Origin: Reinekea thalattae | Lineage (GTDB): Bacteria; Pseudomonadota; Gammaproteobacteria; Pseudomonadales; Natronospirillaceae | Length of the DNA: 64,000 nt | Reading direction: 5' to 3' | Assembly: GCF_008041945.1 (NCBI RefSeq) | Contig: NZ_VKAD01000001.1 | Span: forward strand, 2,046,001 to 2,110,000 | Shown here: one piece after another, positions 56,316 to 64,000 of the stretch | Layout: each line of letters opens with the position of its first letter | Position numbering within the stretch: the first letter of the stretch is position 1 | Translations under genes and position numbers: made by a program | Notes under the pieces: model-generated | Database searches by the model: none | Seen by the model: only the letters and a program-made list of their open reading frames with translations | What the model was told of the DNA's origin: nothing

Positions 56316-57470
56316 TTAGCTGTTCAGTGCTTTAGCCAGCTCATCGGCTTTATCGGTTTTTTCCCAACTAAAGCCTTCGCGACCAAAGTGGCCGTAAGAT
56401 GCTGTTGGGCGGTAAATCGGCTTACGTAGATCAAGCATTTCGATAATGCCGCGCGGACGTAGATCGAAGTGCTGGCGAACCAGTTCAGAAATCTTGGCTT
56501 CGCTGATTTTGTGAGTGCCGAAGGTGTTGATCGAAATAGAAGTCGGCTCTGCAACACCAATAGCGTAAGAGACCTGAATTTCACATTTATCGGCAAGGCC
56601 GGCAGCGACGATGTTTTTAGCAACGTAACGACCCGCATAGGCAGCAGAACGGTCAACCTTACTTGGGTCTTTGCCAGAGAAGGCACCGCCGCCGTGACGG
56701 GCCATGCCGCCGTAAGTGTCGACAATAATTTTACGGCCAGTGACGCCGCAGTCGCCAACAGGACCGCCGATGATGAACACGCCCGTCGGGTTAATGTGGA
56801 ACAAGGTGTCTTTGTGTAGCCAATCACTGGGTACCACTGGTTTGATGATTTCTTCTAATACCGCTTCGCGTAACTCAGGCAATTGAATGCTTTCATCGTG
56901 TTGGGTTGATAACACCACAGCATCAATAGCGACTGGCTTGCCGTTTTCATAGCGTAAGCTTATTTGCGATTTAGCGTCTGGTCGTAACCATTTGAGAGCG
57001 CCGTTTTTACGCAGCTTTGCTTGTTGCTCAACTAAGCGGTGTGCGTAGTAAATTGGCGCGGGCATTAGGGTATCGGTTTCGTTGGTGGCGTAACCAAACA
57101 TCAGGCCTTGGTCGCCAGCGCCTAAATCTTTGTCTTCGGCTTCATCAACGCCGACGGCAATATCTGACGATTGCTTGCCAATGGCATTAAGTACCGCACA
57201 AGAGGCGCCATCAAAGCCGACATCTGAAGAGTTGTAGCCGATGTCTAAAATAACGTCGCGCACGATGTCTTCAAGGTCAACGTAAGTCGAGGTGCGGACT
57301 TCGCCAGCAACAACCGCCATACCAGTTTTGACCAGAGTTTCTACTGCAACGCGAGCATGAGGGTCTTCTTTGATGATGGCATCAAGGATGGCGTCAGAGA
57401 TTTGGTCTGCCATCTTATCTGGGTGACCTTCTGAAACGCTCTCTGATGTAAACAGGTTATATTCGCTCAT
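56316..57470 (-). CDS. metK: S-adenosylmethionine synthase MetK
   Basis: MetK joins methionine and ATP to give S-adenosylmethionine. The protein has 384 residues (E. coli 384). It begins [20 protein letters not shown], where the His binds ATP, with [16 protein letters not shown] near 118 and [24 protein letters not shown] near 230. [19 protein letters not shown] near 257 supplies the K/D active-site residues. It lies just downstream of the ArsR-methyltransferase fusion gene (16 bases), suggesting they share a promoter. Confidence 0.99.
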   Translation of the reverse strand: MSEYNLFTSESVSEGHPDKMADQISDAILDAIIKEDPHARVAVETLVKTGMAVVAGEVRTSTYVDLEDIVRDVILDIGYNSSDVGFDGASCAVLNAIGKQSSDIAVGVDEAEDKDLGAGDQGLMFGYATNETDTLMPAPIYYAHRLVEQQAKLRKNGALKWLRPDAKSQISLRYENGKPVAIDAVVLSTQHDESIQLPELREAVLEEIIKPVVPSDWLHKDTLFHINPTGVFIIGGPVGDCGVTGRKIIVDTYGGMARHGGGAFSGKDPSKVDRSAAYAGRYVAKNIVAAGLADKCEIQVSYAIGVAEPTSISINTFGTHKISEAKISELVRQHFDLRPRGIIEMLDLRKPIYRPTASYGHFGREGFSWEKTDKADELAKALNS

Positions 57471-57486
57471 ATTATTCCCTCAAGGT

Positions 57487-58431
57487 TTAATGTTCGTTGG
57501 CTGCGGCTCGGTAGACTTGTGTCTGCACTTGAAAGCCATTTCGCAGCGCTAAAAAGTTTGATTGACTGTGGCTAAACTGGTGACGTTTTGCCCACAGATG
57601 TAATTCATTCGGTTCAAAGCCCAGCCATTGGTCGCCACACTGTTCTCTTGCCCATTCTTGTTCGTGTTGGCAAAGATCGGTGATGATCAATAACCCTTCG
57701 GGCTTTAGTAACTTGGCGCACTGCGCGATCTCTTCTTCTGGCATCGGTACATGGTGTAACACCATATTGTAGAAGATGATGTCGTATTGATGCTGTTGCT
57801 GGTTGAGTAATTCGGTGCTGCCTTCAACCAGAGTTACGTTACTGTATTGCTGTGTTTGCTCAGCCGCTATGCTCAGCATAGCTGGTGAAATATCAAGACC
57901 AGTGACCTGATCGAAACGTTTCGCCAGTGCTGCTAAAAATTCGCCTTGGCCAGGGCCGACTTCTAATACGTTTGAATGGCCTGTTTGGTTTAGGCTATCA
58001 AGTAACTGAAGCGCTTCAGGACCGTAATGCTCGAATAACACAATGCGTTCTTGGTGCAGTTCGAATTGATCGGCATGATCAATAAAAAACTGCTTCGCCG
58101 ATTGCAAACGCTCTTCACTGATGCGCTGTTGTTGTGCTTTTACATTGGCTGGCAACGGTTGGACATCAAGTTCACGAAACAGCCGCTGCTGAACTTCTAA
58201 AGCATCGCCAAGCGTGCGTCGATAAAAAATAGTATTGCCTTCGCGCCGCTTCTCGACCCAGCCAGCTTGGCTTAAAATTTTTAAGTGATGGCTCATGCCA
58301 GACTGCTTCACTTCGAGCATGTCGCTCAGCTCTAAAACCCCATAGGCACCGGTACCCAGCACTTGCAAAATGGAAATGCGGATTGGGTCGCCAATGGCTT
58401 TAAAAAATGTCGGTAATTGCGCTAGGTTCAT
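57487..58431 (-). CDS. ArsR-type regulator fused to a SAM-dependent methyltransferase domain (SahR-like)
   Basis: This 314-residue protein has an ArsR winged helix (about 1-95: FFKAIGDPIRISILQVLG; LELSDMLEVKQSGMSHHLKILSQAGWVEKRREGNTIFYRR) without the usual metal-binding cysteines. A class I methyltransferase fold follows (about 130-300) with motif I VLEVGPGQGEFLAALA, TGLDISPAML and FYNMVLHHVPMPEEE. It heads a leftward operon with metK, ahcY and metF. Known proteobacterial SAM-cycle regulators of the ArsR family, such as SahR, sense S-adenosylhomocysteine. The fused domain may serve as the ligand sensor here, which is inference. A 26-bp near-perfect palindrome lies 38 bases upstream of its start. 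Confidence 0.88.
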   Translation of the reverse strand: MNLAQLPTFFKAIGDPIRISILQVLGTGAYGVLELSDMLEVKQSGMSHHLKILSQAGWVEKRREGNTIFYRRTLGDALEVQQRLFRELDVQPLPANVKAQQQRISEERLQSAKQFFIDHADQFELHQERIVLFEHYGPEALQLLDSLNQTGHSNVLEVGPGQGEFLAALAKRFDQVTGLDISPAMLSIAAEQTQQYSNVTLVEGSTELLNQQQHQYDIIFYNMVLHHVPMPEEEIAQCAKLLKPEGLLIITDLCQHEQEWAREQCGDQWLGFEPNELHLWAKRHQFSHSQSNFLALRNGFQVQTQVYRAAANEH

Positions 58432-58468
58432 GGTGGGAAAGATAGCAGCGCTATGGTCAATTGCAAGA

Positions 58469-58494
58469 ACTATATCAAAATATTTTAATATAGT
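58469..58494. promoter_or_regulatory. 26-bp palindrome, candidate operator of the SAM-cycle operon
   Basis: Two 13-base arms, ACTATATCAAAAT and ATTTTAATATAGT, are complementary with a single mismatch and no spacer. The element lies 38 bases upstream of the ArsR-methyltransferase start and about 95 bases before the divergent secreted-protein gene, so both promoters could overlap it. ArsR-family dimers bind AT-rich dyads of this kind. Confidence 0.65.
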
Positions 58495-58589
58495 GCCTCA
58501 TGACTGGTTTTCGGTTGGCTTGAGCATTTTTATTTTAACCAGCACAATGCGTTCAGGACCTGATAATTAACGCAGTGGTAGGCACATAG

Positions 58590-59144
58590 ATGTATAAAAC
58601 CTCGTCGATATGGCTGTTTTTGATCGGTATGACATTGGCGCTGCCTTCTACTGCAGTTGCCGAGCAAGCAAACAGGCGGCTGATAGCGGATGGCCTTTAC
58701 CATAATGCAGCAACTAGCATCCTGTTATTGTTGCCAAAAAATACTCAGTGGTTTGAGCTCGATGTCGAGCCGAATGACAGCGACGATGCGTTATTTCAGC
58801 TGCAAGATGCCGATGGCCAGGTAAGTATCGTGGCATTTGAGTACCTTAATAACAGTATTTCTAATATTGCCAAGAATCGGCACATTCGTGTTTTGAACTC
58901 AGATAACGGTGTCGACTTTGGTTGTCAGGAGGCAATCACGCTGATCGACGCTGAACGTTACCGAGTGCGATCCGTGCAAAGCTGCATCCGTTCGGCTAGG
59001 TCTAATCAAACGGCTTATATCTCGACTCTGTTGCAAACCGATGATGCGTTATATGAAGTCTATTTTAACGTCCAAAAAAGCCCCGCCAATCTAGTAAAGG
59101 GTCTGATTCAGTCGGCACAAGGAGTGGATGTAGATGAACTCTAA
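58590..59144 (+). CDS. Hypothetical secreted protein paired with the transglutaminase gene
   Basis: This 184-residue protein has a clear signal peptide (about 1-24, SIWLFLIGMTLALPSTAVAEQ). The mature part is a mixed alpha/beta domain with a Cys pair (CQEAITL and CIRSARS), which may form a disulfide. No family was recognised. It overlaps the next gene by 11 bases, which implies coupled expression. It is divergent from the ArsR-methyltransferase operon. Confidence 0.75.
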   Translation: MYKTSSIWLFLIGMTLALPSTAVAEQANRRLIADGLYHNAATSILLLLPKNTQWFELDVEPNDSDDALFQLQDADGQVSIVAFEYLNNSISNIAKNRHIRVLNSDNGVDFGCQEAITLIDAERYRVRSVQSCIRSARSNQTAYISTLLQTDDALYEVYFNVQKSPANLVKGLIQSAQGVDVDEL

Positions 59145-61032
59145 GTTAATGGCCTTAATCTGGGCTGTGGTTGTCGCCTGTTGTGTTCAAGCTCAAGCCA
59201 GTATCCGCTATTCATTGGATAACGATGAGCTGATTCAATATGCCCTTGAACACATCAATGATCCGCCTGATGAGTTGACGATTGTGCTGCATCGTAAACG
59301 CTTCGACATTGACGGCAGCATCGTAAAGCGACGCGTGCAGGTTATTTGGTATTACCCAGATAACGATTCGATCGAAGATTACGGCACCGAGCAAATTCAC
59401 TACAGCGGTTATGCCGATGACGTCGAAGTATTAGCTGTAGCCACAGTACGGCCCGATGGCACTGTGAAGCGCTTTAACCCCGACTTCGCGCAGCTATCGG
59501 ACACCGATAATTACAACGCCTTTAATGATAATAAGGTCATCAACTTACCAGTACCTGGGCTCAGAACCGGCAGTTACTCGGTGCTTGATTATGTCATTAC
59601 CACCGATAATCGACGCCAAGAGTCGGATATTTTTGAAACCGCCTGGGCGGGTTTTAGTGCACCGACGCAACGGCATGAGGTCTCGGTACACTGGCAGAAT
59701 ATCGATTTAAAGGTGCTCAACACCCATCCCGATTTGAGCTGTGTTAGCAAGCAACGCAGCTTTGTTTGTCAGGGCGATAACATAGCTGCCCCTAAAATCG
59801 ACCGGCAAACCCTATGGCGCGACAAGTGGCAAGGGGTTTATATCGCATCGATGTCGGATTGGCAGCCAGTTGTTGAGAGTATGTCTGAGGCATTTGATAA
59901 GGCGTTTATTGATCAAACTGGGCTCGAACCGGTTTATCAGACATTAACCGCAGGCTTAACCAGCCAAGAAGAGATCGTCAGCGCACTGTACCGATTTGTC
60001 GCCGATGATATTCGTTATGTCTCGTTGTCGAATGCGGGCAATACACACACGCCTCACAGCATCGAGTCGATTATTGATAACCGCTATGGCGACTGTAAGG
60101 ATAAGTCGGCACTGTTGCAGGCGCTAATGGACCGCGCCGGCATTGAGGCCTATCCGCGATTGGTGGCGACGAACCGTTCCAATATCGCCCAGATGCCGCT
60201 GGCGAGCGCGAATTATTTTAATCACATGGTGCTGTGCATTAAGCTCGACGGCCAAGAATATTGCTTAGATGCCACCGATAAAACCATCGACTGGCAATAC
60301 ACCTCAAGCTGGATTCAAAATCGAGCCAGCTTAGCGCTGGTGGATGGTGCGCAGCCTATGCCGATAAGCCCAGCGCAGTATCGTTGGCAAATGGATGTTA
60401 TGACTCAGCTCGATTTTAACGAGCAAGGTGGTCAAACCGAAAAGCAAATACGTACTTATTATGGTGAATACGCAGCTTACATGCGCTCTAAGTTAACCGG
60501 GCTCGATGAAGAAGAAAGCAACGATTACCTACTTGAGCAATATCGAGATGTGGTCTCGGATATCGAACAGATTGAGCTTGATCAGCTCCCCGATTTGGAT
60601 GCTGGTTACCAAGAGTTGAAGGTGCACACACAGGCGCAATTCGACCCCTTTGCGAATACCGATAAGTTATTGGCCTATGCGGAAGATGAGAGTTGGCTGC
60701 GCAATGAGCTAAATAGCTATGAAAACAATAATAAGTACGATGAGCTGTGGATAGCAGGGGTAAAACAGCGAAGTTTTGTACAGATAGATACCCAGGATAT
60801 CTGGCAGCTAAGTAAGCCGGTGGCCAGTATCAACTTTACCAGCCAGTTTGGTGACTTTACTCGCAGTAGTCATATCTTAGGTGATCAGCTGTATATCATT
60901 ACCAATTTACAAATCCCTCATCAGCAGGTGAGTCTTGAGCAAGCGGATCAGTTCAACCAATTTCTCGATATAGTGTTGGATCATTTGCGTTTCCATATTG
61001 AAGCCTTGCCCACTCATCCAGCAGCAGATTAA
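59134..61032 (+). CDS. Periplasmic DUF3857-plus-transglutaminase-like protein
   Basis: This 632-residue protein has a signal peptide (about 1-23, ending QAQAS). A DUF3857-type beta domain covers about 60-230 (VRPDGTVKRFNPDFAQL). A transglutaminase-like papain-fold domain covers about 270-385, with Cys321 in NRYGDCKDKSALL, His364 in YFNHMVL and Asp379 in CLDATDKT forming the catalytic triad. The rest is a beta-rich C-terminal domain. Such proteins may crosslink or cleave amide bonds in the cell envelope; the substrate is unknown. The start overlaps the previous gene by 11 bases, with AAGGAG upstream. Confidence 0.88.
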   Translation: MNSKLMALIWAVVVACCVQAQASIRYSLDNDELIQYALEHINDPPDELTIVLHRKRFDIDGSIVKRRVQVIWYYPDNDSIEDYGTEQIHYSGYADDVEVLAVATVRPDGTVKRFNPDFAQLSDTDNYNAFNDNKVINLPVPGLRTGSYSVLDYVITTDNRRQESDIFETAWAGFSAPTQRHEVSVHWQNIDLKVLNTHPDLSCVSKQRSFVCQGDNIAAPKIDRQTLWRDKWQGVYIASMSDWQPVVESMSEAFDKAFIDQTGLEPVYQTLTAGLTSQEEIVSALYRFVADDIRYVSLSNAGNTHTPHSIESIIDNRYGDCKDKSALLQALMDRAGIEAYPRLVATNRSNIAQMPLASANYFNHMVLCIKLDGQEYCLDATDKTIDWQYTSSWIQNRASLALVDGAQPMPISPAQYRWQMDVMTQLDFNEQGGQTEKQIRTYYGEYAAYMRSKLTGLDEEESNDYLLEQYRDVVSDIEQIELDQLPDLDAGYQELKVHTQAQFDPFANTDKLLAYAEDESWLRNELNSYENNNKYDELWIAGVKQRSFVQIDTQDIWQLSKPVASINFTSQFGDFTRSSHILGDQLYIITNLQIPHQQVSLEQADQFNQFLDIVLDHLRFHIEALPTHPAAD

Positions 61033-61105
61033 TCGCGTTGTTTGCCTGCTGATTATTGCTGGTTGGTTATTTCGTCAATATAGCGGCGAAAAAGTGCATT
61101 TGGTT

Positions 61106-61183
61106 TTTGCCAGCAACGCCAAATTTTGGGACAATCAGCGCCCCATTGCGCAGTGCCGCAATGTCTTTGCCTCTAATGCCAAA
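61106..61183. repeat. Two TTTGCC-N6-GCCAAA elements upstream of tkt
   Basis: TTTGCCAGCAACGCCAAA (61106-61123) and TTTGCCTCTAATGCCAAA (61166-61183) match at 14 of 18 positions and lie exactly 60 bp apart. Each is itself a near-dyad, TTTG...CAAA. The second ends about 45 bases before the tkt start codon. The spacing and symmetry suggest paired binding sites for an unknown regulator. Confidence 0.5.
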
Positions 61184-61227
61184 CTATATCGATAAAACGC
61201 GCGCCCAAAATTAAGGAAATAACGATA

Positions 61228-63216
61228 ATGCCTTCTCGCAGTGATCTCGCTAATGCAATCCGTGCTTTAAGTATGGATGCCGTCCAAAAAGCCAAATCTG
61301 GCCACCCTGGTGCTCCAATGGGTATGGCTGATATTGCTCAGGTTCTATGGAGTGACTATTTAAAGCATAATCCAACTAACCCAACGTGGTTCGACCGAGA
61401 CCGCTTTGTGCTTTCTAATGGTCACGGCTCAATGCTGATTTATTCACTGCTGCATCTTTCTGGCTATGACCTTTCTATTGACGACATTAAAAACTTCCGT
61501 CAAATGCATTCAAAAACACCGGGCCATCCTGAATACGGTTATACCCCAGGTGTTGAAACAACCACAGGTCCATTAGGCCAAGGTATTGCCAACGCTGTTG
61601 GTATGGCGCTAGCGGAGAAAACCCTCGCTGATCAGTTCAACCGTGAAGGCCATACGATTGTCGATCACAACACCTATGTGTTCTTAGGCGATGGTTGCAT
61701 GATGGAAGGTATCTCGCACGAAGTCAGCTCACTTGCCGGTACTTTAGGTTTAGGTAAGCTGATTGCCTTTTACGATGACAACGGTATTTCAATCGATGGT
61801 GAAGTTGAAGGTTGGTTTACTGACGATACGGTAAAACGTTTTGAATCCTATGGTTGGCAAGTGATTCCAGCCGTTGATGGCCATAATGCAGAGCAAATAG
61901 CGGACGCGATTAAGGCTGCCAAAGCTAATACCGATCAGCCAACATTAATTTGCTGTAAAACCATTATTGGTTTTGGTTCGCCAAACAAAGAAGGTAAAGA
62001 AGATTGTCACGGTGCACCATTGGGTGACGATGAAATTGCCTTAACCCGTGAACGTCTTGGTTGGAAACACCTAGCCTTCGAAATTCCAGCAGACATCAAA
62101 GACGCTTGGGATGCGACTGAAAAAGGCGCAGCTTTCGAGCAAAACTGGCAGCAAGCCTTCGCAGCCTATCAGCAAGAATACCCTGAATTAGCGGCGGAGT
62201 TTTTACGCCGAATGAAAGGTGAGCTACCAGCAGACTTTGCTCAAACCGCACAGCAGTATATTGAGCAGGTGAATACGCAAGGCGAAACCATTGCCAGCCG
62301 TAAGGCATCACAAAACGCAATTGAAGCGTTAGCTCCAGCATTACCAGAACTACTGGGCGGCTCGGCCGACCTTGCTGGTTCAAACCTGACATTATGGAGC
62401 GGTGCAAAAGGCCTGACTGCTGATGATGCCTCAGGCAACTACTGTTTCTACGGTGTACGTGAATTTGGTATGTCGGCGATGATCAACGGTATTCAGTTAC
62501 ATGGTGGCTTAAAGCCTTATGGCGCTACCTTCTTTGTGTTTATGGAATACGCGCGTAACGCTATTCGCATGGCCGCATTAATGAAGCAGCCGGTGATTCA
62601 TGTTTACACTCACGACTCTATCGGTTTGGGTGAAGATGGCCCAACGCACCAACCTGTTGAGCAACTTGCAGCCATGCGTGCAACGCCAAATTTAAATACT
62701 TGGCGTCCAGCGGATGCTGTTGAAAGTGCGGTGGCTTGGGTTTGTGCAATCGAAAGCAAAGAAACGCCAAATGCGATGGTGTTTTCTCGACAGGGCTTAC
62801 CGCATCAGCCTCGTACAGCTGAGCAGTTAGCGAATATTCGTAAGGGTGGCTATGTACTGCAAGCTGCCGAACAACCTGATGCCGTACTACTTGCGACAGG
62901 TTCAGAGCTTGGTTTAGCGGTTGAAGCTGCTGAGCTATTGCGCGCGCAAGGCAAACAGATTCAGGTTGTTTCTATGCCCTGTACGGACGTCTTCGACGCT
63001 CAAGATGCCGCCTATAAAGAGTCGGTTTTACCAACAGGCGTTAAGCGCTTTGCAATTGAAGCCGCGGCGAAAGACTTCTGGTACAAGTACGTTGGCCTAG
63101 AAGGCGGAATCGTTGGCATGGAAAGCTTCGGCGAGTCAGCACCAGCGGCTGAATTGTTTGAGCATTTTGGTATTACAGCCAAAGCGCTTGTTGAGCTAGT
63201 GTTAGAGAAAGCCTAA
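61228..63216 (+). CDS. tkt: Transketolase
   Basis: Transketolase moves two-carbon units in the pentose phosphate pathway with thiamine diphosphate and magnesium. The protein has 662 residues (E. coli TktA 663). It shows [23 protein letters not shown] near 12, [23 protein letters not shown] near 110, the ThDP motif [12 protein letters not shown] near 154, [21 protein letters not shown] near 250 and the pyrimidine-domain stretch [21 protein letters not shown] near 465. The ATG is preceded by AAGGAA. A strong terminator follows, so it is monocistronic. Confidence 0.98.
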   Translation: MPSRSDLANAIRALSMDAVQKAKSGHPGAPMGMADIAQVLWSDYLKHNPTNPTWFDRDRFVLSNGHGSMLIYSLLHLSGYDLSIDDIKNFRQMHSKTPGHPEYGYTPGVETTTGPLGQGIANAVGMALAEKTLADQFNREGHTIVDHNTYVFLGDGCMMEGISHEVSSLAGTLGLGKLIAFYDDNGISIDGEVEGWFTDDTVKRFESYGWQVIPAVDGHNAEQIADAIKAAKANTDQPTLICCKTIIGFGSPNKEGKEDCHGAPLGDDEIALTRERLGWKHLAFEIPADIKDAWDATEKGAAFEQNWQQAFAAYQQEYPELAAEFLRRMKGELPADFAQTAQQYIEQVNTQGETIASRKASQNAIEALAPALPELLGGSADLAGSNLTLWSGAKGLTADDASGNYCFYGVREFGMSAMINGIQLHGGLKPYGATFFVFMEYARNAIRMAALMKQPVIHVYTHDSIGLGEDGPTHQPVEQLAAMRATPNLNTWRPADAVESAVAWVCAIESKETPNAMVFSRQGLPHQPRTAEQLANIRKGGYVLQAAEQPDAVLLATGSELGLAVEAAELLRAQGKQIQVVSMPCTDVFDAQDAAYKESVLPTGVKRFAIEAAAKDFWYKYVGLEGGIVGMESFGESAPAAELFEHFGITAKALVELVLEKA

Positions 63217-63240
63217 TCACTGAGCTAAACAAGTCAGAAC

Positions 63241-63270
63241 AAAAAAAGGGCTAACAGTTAGCCCTTTTTT
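63241..63270. terminator. Rho-independent terminator of tkt, probably bidirectional
   Basis: GGGCTAA (63248-63254) pairs with TTAGCCC (63258-63264). It is flanked by seven A before and six T after, so it can work in both directions, for tkt and for the convergent glycosyltransferase gene. Confidence 0.92.
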
Positions 63271-63305
63271 GTGCCTGATAGAAACAAGTTAAATATCAAT
63301 AGTGA

Positions 63306-64000
63306 CTAGCTCAAATAGGTTGCTATCGCATTTTTGGCGACGCTCGACTCAACTAGCTGTAGGTCAGCATCCTTAGTGGTGCGATCTTTTTTCCAGTTAG
63401 TCGTGGTGGCTTGGCAGTGCAAGTAATTAAAGTCTGTTGTTTCGGTGAGCAGAAAGTAGCCACCGCCAAAGCGGTGTACTGCCCAGCCAAAGCGATTGAT
63501 AAAGCCTTTGCCGTTAACGCACCATTTGGTGTTGCCATAATTGAAGTCTTCTTTAACGAGAGTGTGATCGCGATGCGAATAAGCTGCACCATCGTCACCG
63601 GCAGGGTAGGTTTTGATTTCTCGAAATGAAATCGCGCCCCAAAAGGAATTAACCGCAGCGTCAAAAACATTCTGCTCGGTATTTTTAATGACCAGCTCAT
63701 CAATATCGACACTTAAAACTGCCCGAGCGTCGCTAAATAGATCGCGTTTCACCAAGTTCATCATTGAGGTTTGTAGGAATCGCGGGCTAATTTCGAATCT
63801 AGAGCTCCAATTAGAAGGCCCGTATGGGAAGTCTGCGCCTAGCACGGTTGCAGCCTTCAGGCCTTTAATCGACTCAAGCTCAGCTAACAGCTGTTCTTTG
63901 GTGTAGTCGGTTGAGCCGTTATCAATGATGCAGACGCCTTCTAAACCGTGGGCTTTTACATGGTATTCAACCCAGTCTTTAATCCAAGACAGCTGGTTGT
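63306..64000 (-). CDS. Glycosyltransferase family 2/92-like protein (5' end outside window)
   Basis: The leftward frame is open from the window edge to the stop at 63306, giving about 231 residues of the C-terminal part. Visible are LSWIKDWVEYHVKAHGLEGV, IIDNGSTDYTKEQL (nucleotide-sugar-binding DNxSxD-like motif) and VLSVDIDELVI (DxD-type metal site). A central aromatic region continues with FGWAVHRFGGGYFLLTE and NYLHCQATTTNWKKDR. This resembles glycosyltransferases of family 2/92 (DUF23-like) that act in polysaccharide synthesis. The true start lies beyond 64000; an internal GTG at 63845 is only an apparent start. The sugar and acceptor are unknown. Confidence 0.8.
   Translation of the reverse strand, partial: NQLSWIKDWVEYHVKAHGLEGVCIIDNGSTDYTKEQLLAELESIKGLKAATVLGADFPYGPSNWSSRFEISPRFLQTSMMNLVKRDLFSDARAVLSVDIDELVIKNTEQNVFDAAVNSFWGAISFREIKTYPAGDDGAAYSHRDHTLVKEDFNYGNTKWCVNGKGFINRFGWAVHRFGGGYFLLTETTDFNYLHCQATTTNWKKDRTTKDADLQLVESSVAKNAIATYLS

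Noticed and set aside
56324-56827. 167-codon open frame in another frame within metK
   Set aside because: metK is unmistakable through this stretch; the alternative product has no recognisable features.
60998-61195. 65-codon open frame before tkt with a repeated FASNAK peptide
   Set aside because: The peptide repeat reflects the two TTTGCC-N6-GCCAAA DNA elements. The frame overlaps the previous gene and has no clear ribosome site.

Overview
The window looks like the replication-origin region of a gammaproteobacterial chromosome. The core is the classical cluster mnmE-yidC-rnpA-rpmH (leftward), an AT-rich oriC with DnaA boxes, then dnaA-dnaN-recF-gyrB (rightward). Protein sequences throughout resemble Pseudomonas, Oceanospirillales and Vibrio relatives. 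A Reinekea- or Saccharospirillum-like marine genus is my guess, at low confidence. Base composition is moderate and even. I see no tRNA or rRNA genes, insertion sequences, prophage or CRISPR array. The window starts inside one gene (lpdA-like, missing its N-terminus) and ends inside another (a glycosyltransferase read leftward, missing its N-terminus).

Layout. 1-4360: lpdA end, then mnmE, yidC, rnpA and rpmH, with no yidD in its usual slot. 4357-4968: oriC and the dnaA promoter; this is the only gene-free stretch over 300 bases. 4969-11156: dnaA, dnaN, recF, gyrB, with two perfect 16-bp ParB-binding (parS) palindromes, one inside the end of recF and one just after gyrB. 11.3-15 kb: an acetyltransferase, an alkyltransferase-like repair protein, a diguanylate cyclase and a DsbA-like thiol oxidase (all leftward). 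15-17.5 kb: engB, yheV, purE, purK. 17.5-26.8 kb: a Sco1-type copper protein, prolyl iminopeptidase, dtd, an OmpA lipoprotein, an Lrp regulator, tex, gshA and a FliL-like protein. 27-30.6 kb: rsd/algQ, a WD40-like lipoprotein, an orphan ParA and an AlgP-type Lys/Ala/Pro-rich DNA-binding protein. 30.7-34.5 kb: yheS, a ClpP paralogue, glnK and an unknown gene. 34.6-38 kb: isochorismatase, HAD phosphatase, BASS transporter, glpX. 38.2-41.3 kb: a two-component pair. 41.3-49.6 kb: a calcium-binding-repeat protein, AraC regulator and divergent aminotransferase, tatD, MFS transporter, inositol monophosphatase-family gene, and a small LysE/monooxygenase/NIPSNAP operon facing an ArsR regulator interrupted by an in-frame amber codon. 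49.6-54.8 kb: methyltransferase, rsmE, argC and a eukaryote-like carnitine acyltransferase. 54-58.5 kb: an S-adenosylmethionine-cycle operon (ArsR-methyltransferase regulator, metK, ahcY, metF) with a 26-bp palindrome upstream. 58.6-64 kb: a secreted protein plus transglutaminase pair, tkt, and the partial glycosyltransferase.

How the parts work together. The first 11 kb is the replication and segregation centre: DnaA opens oriC, DnaN, RecF and GyrB support replication, and parS sites close by would load ParB (parAB itself is outside the window). The metK-ahcY-metF block makes, recycles and re-methylates the S-adenosylmethionine/homocysteine pool under a fused regulator. The rsd-ParA-AlgP block recalls the algQ-algP locus of Pseudomonas.

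I found no clearly new multi-gene defence or mobile system. The best leads are the paired parS sites, the amber-interrupted ArsR gene, the palindrome upstream of the SAM-cycle operon, the carnitine acyltransferase and the rsd/WD40/ParA/AlgP neighbourhood. All functions are assigned by recognising motifs and family resemblance by eye; no search was run.
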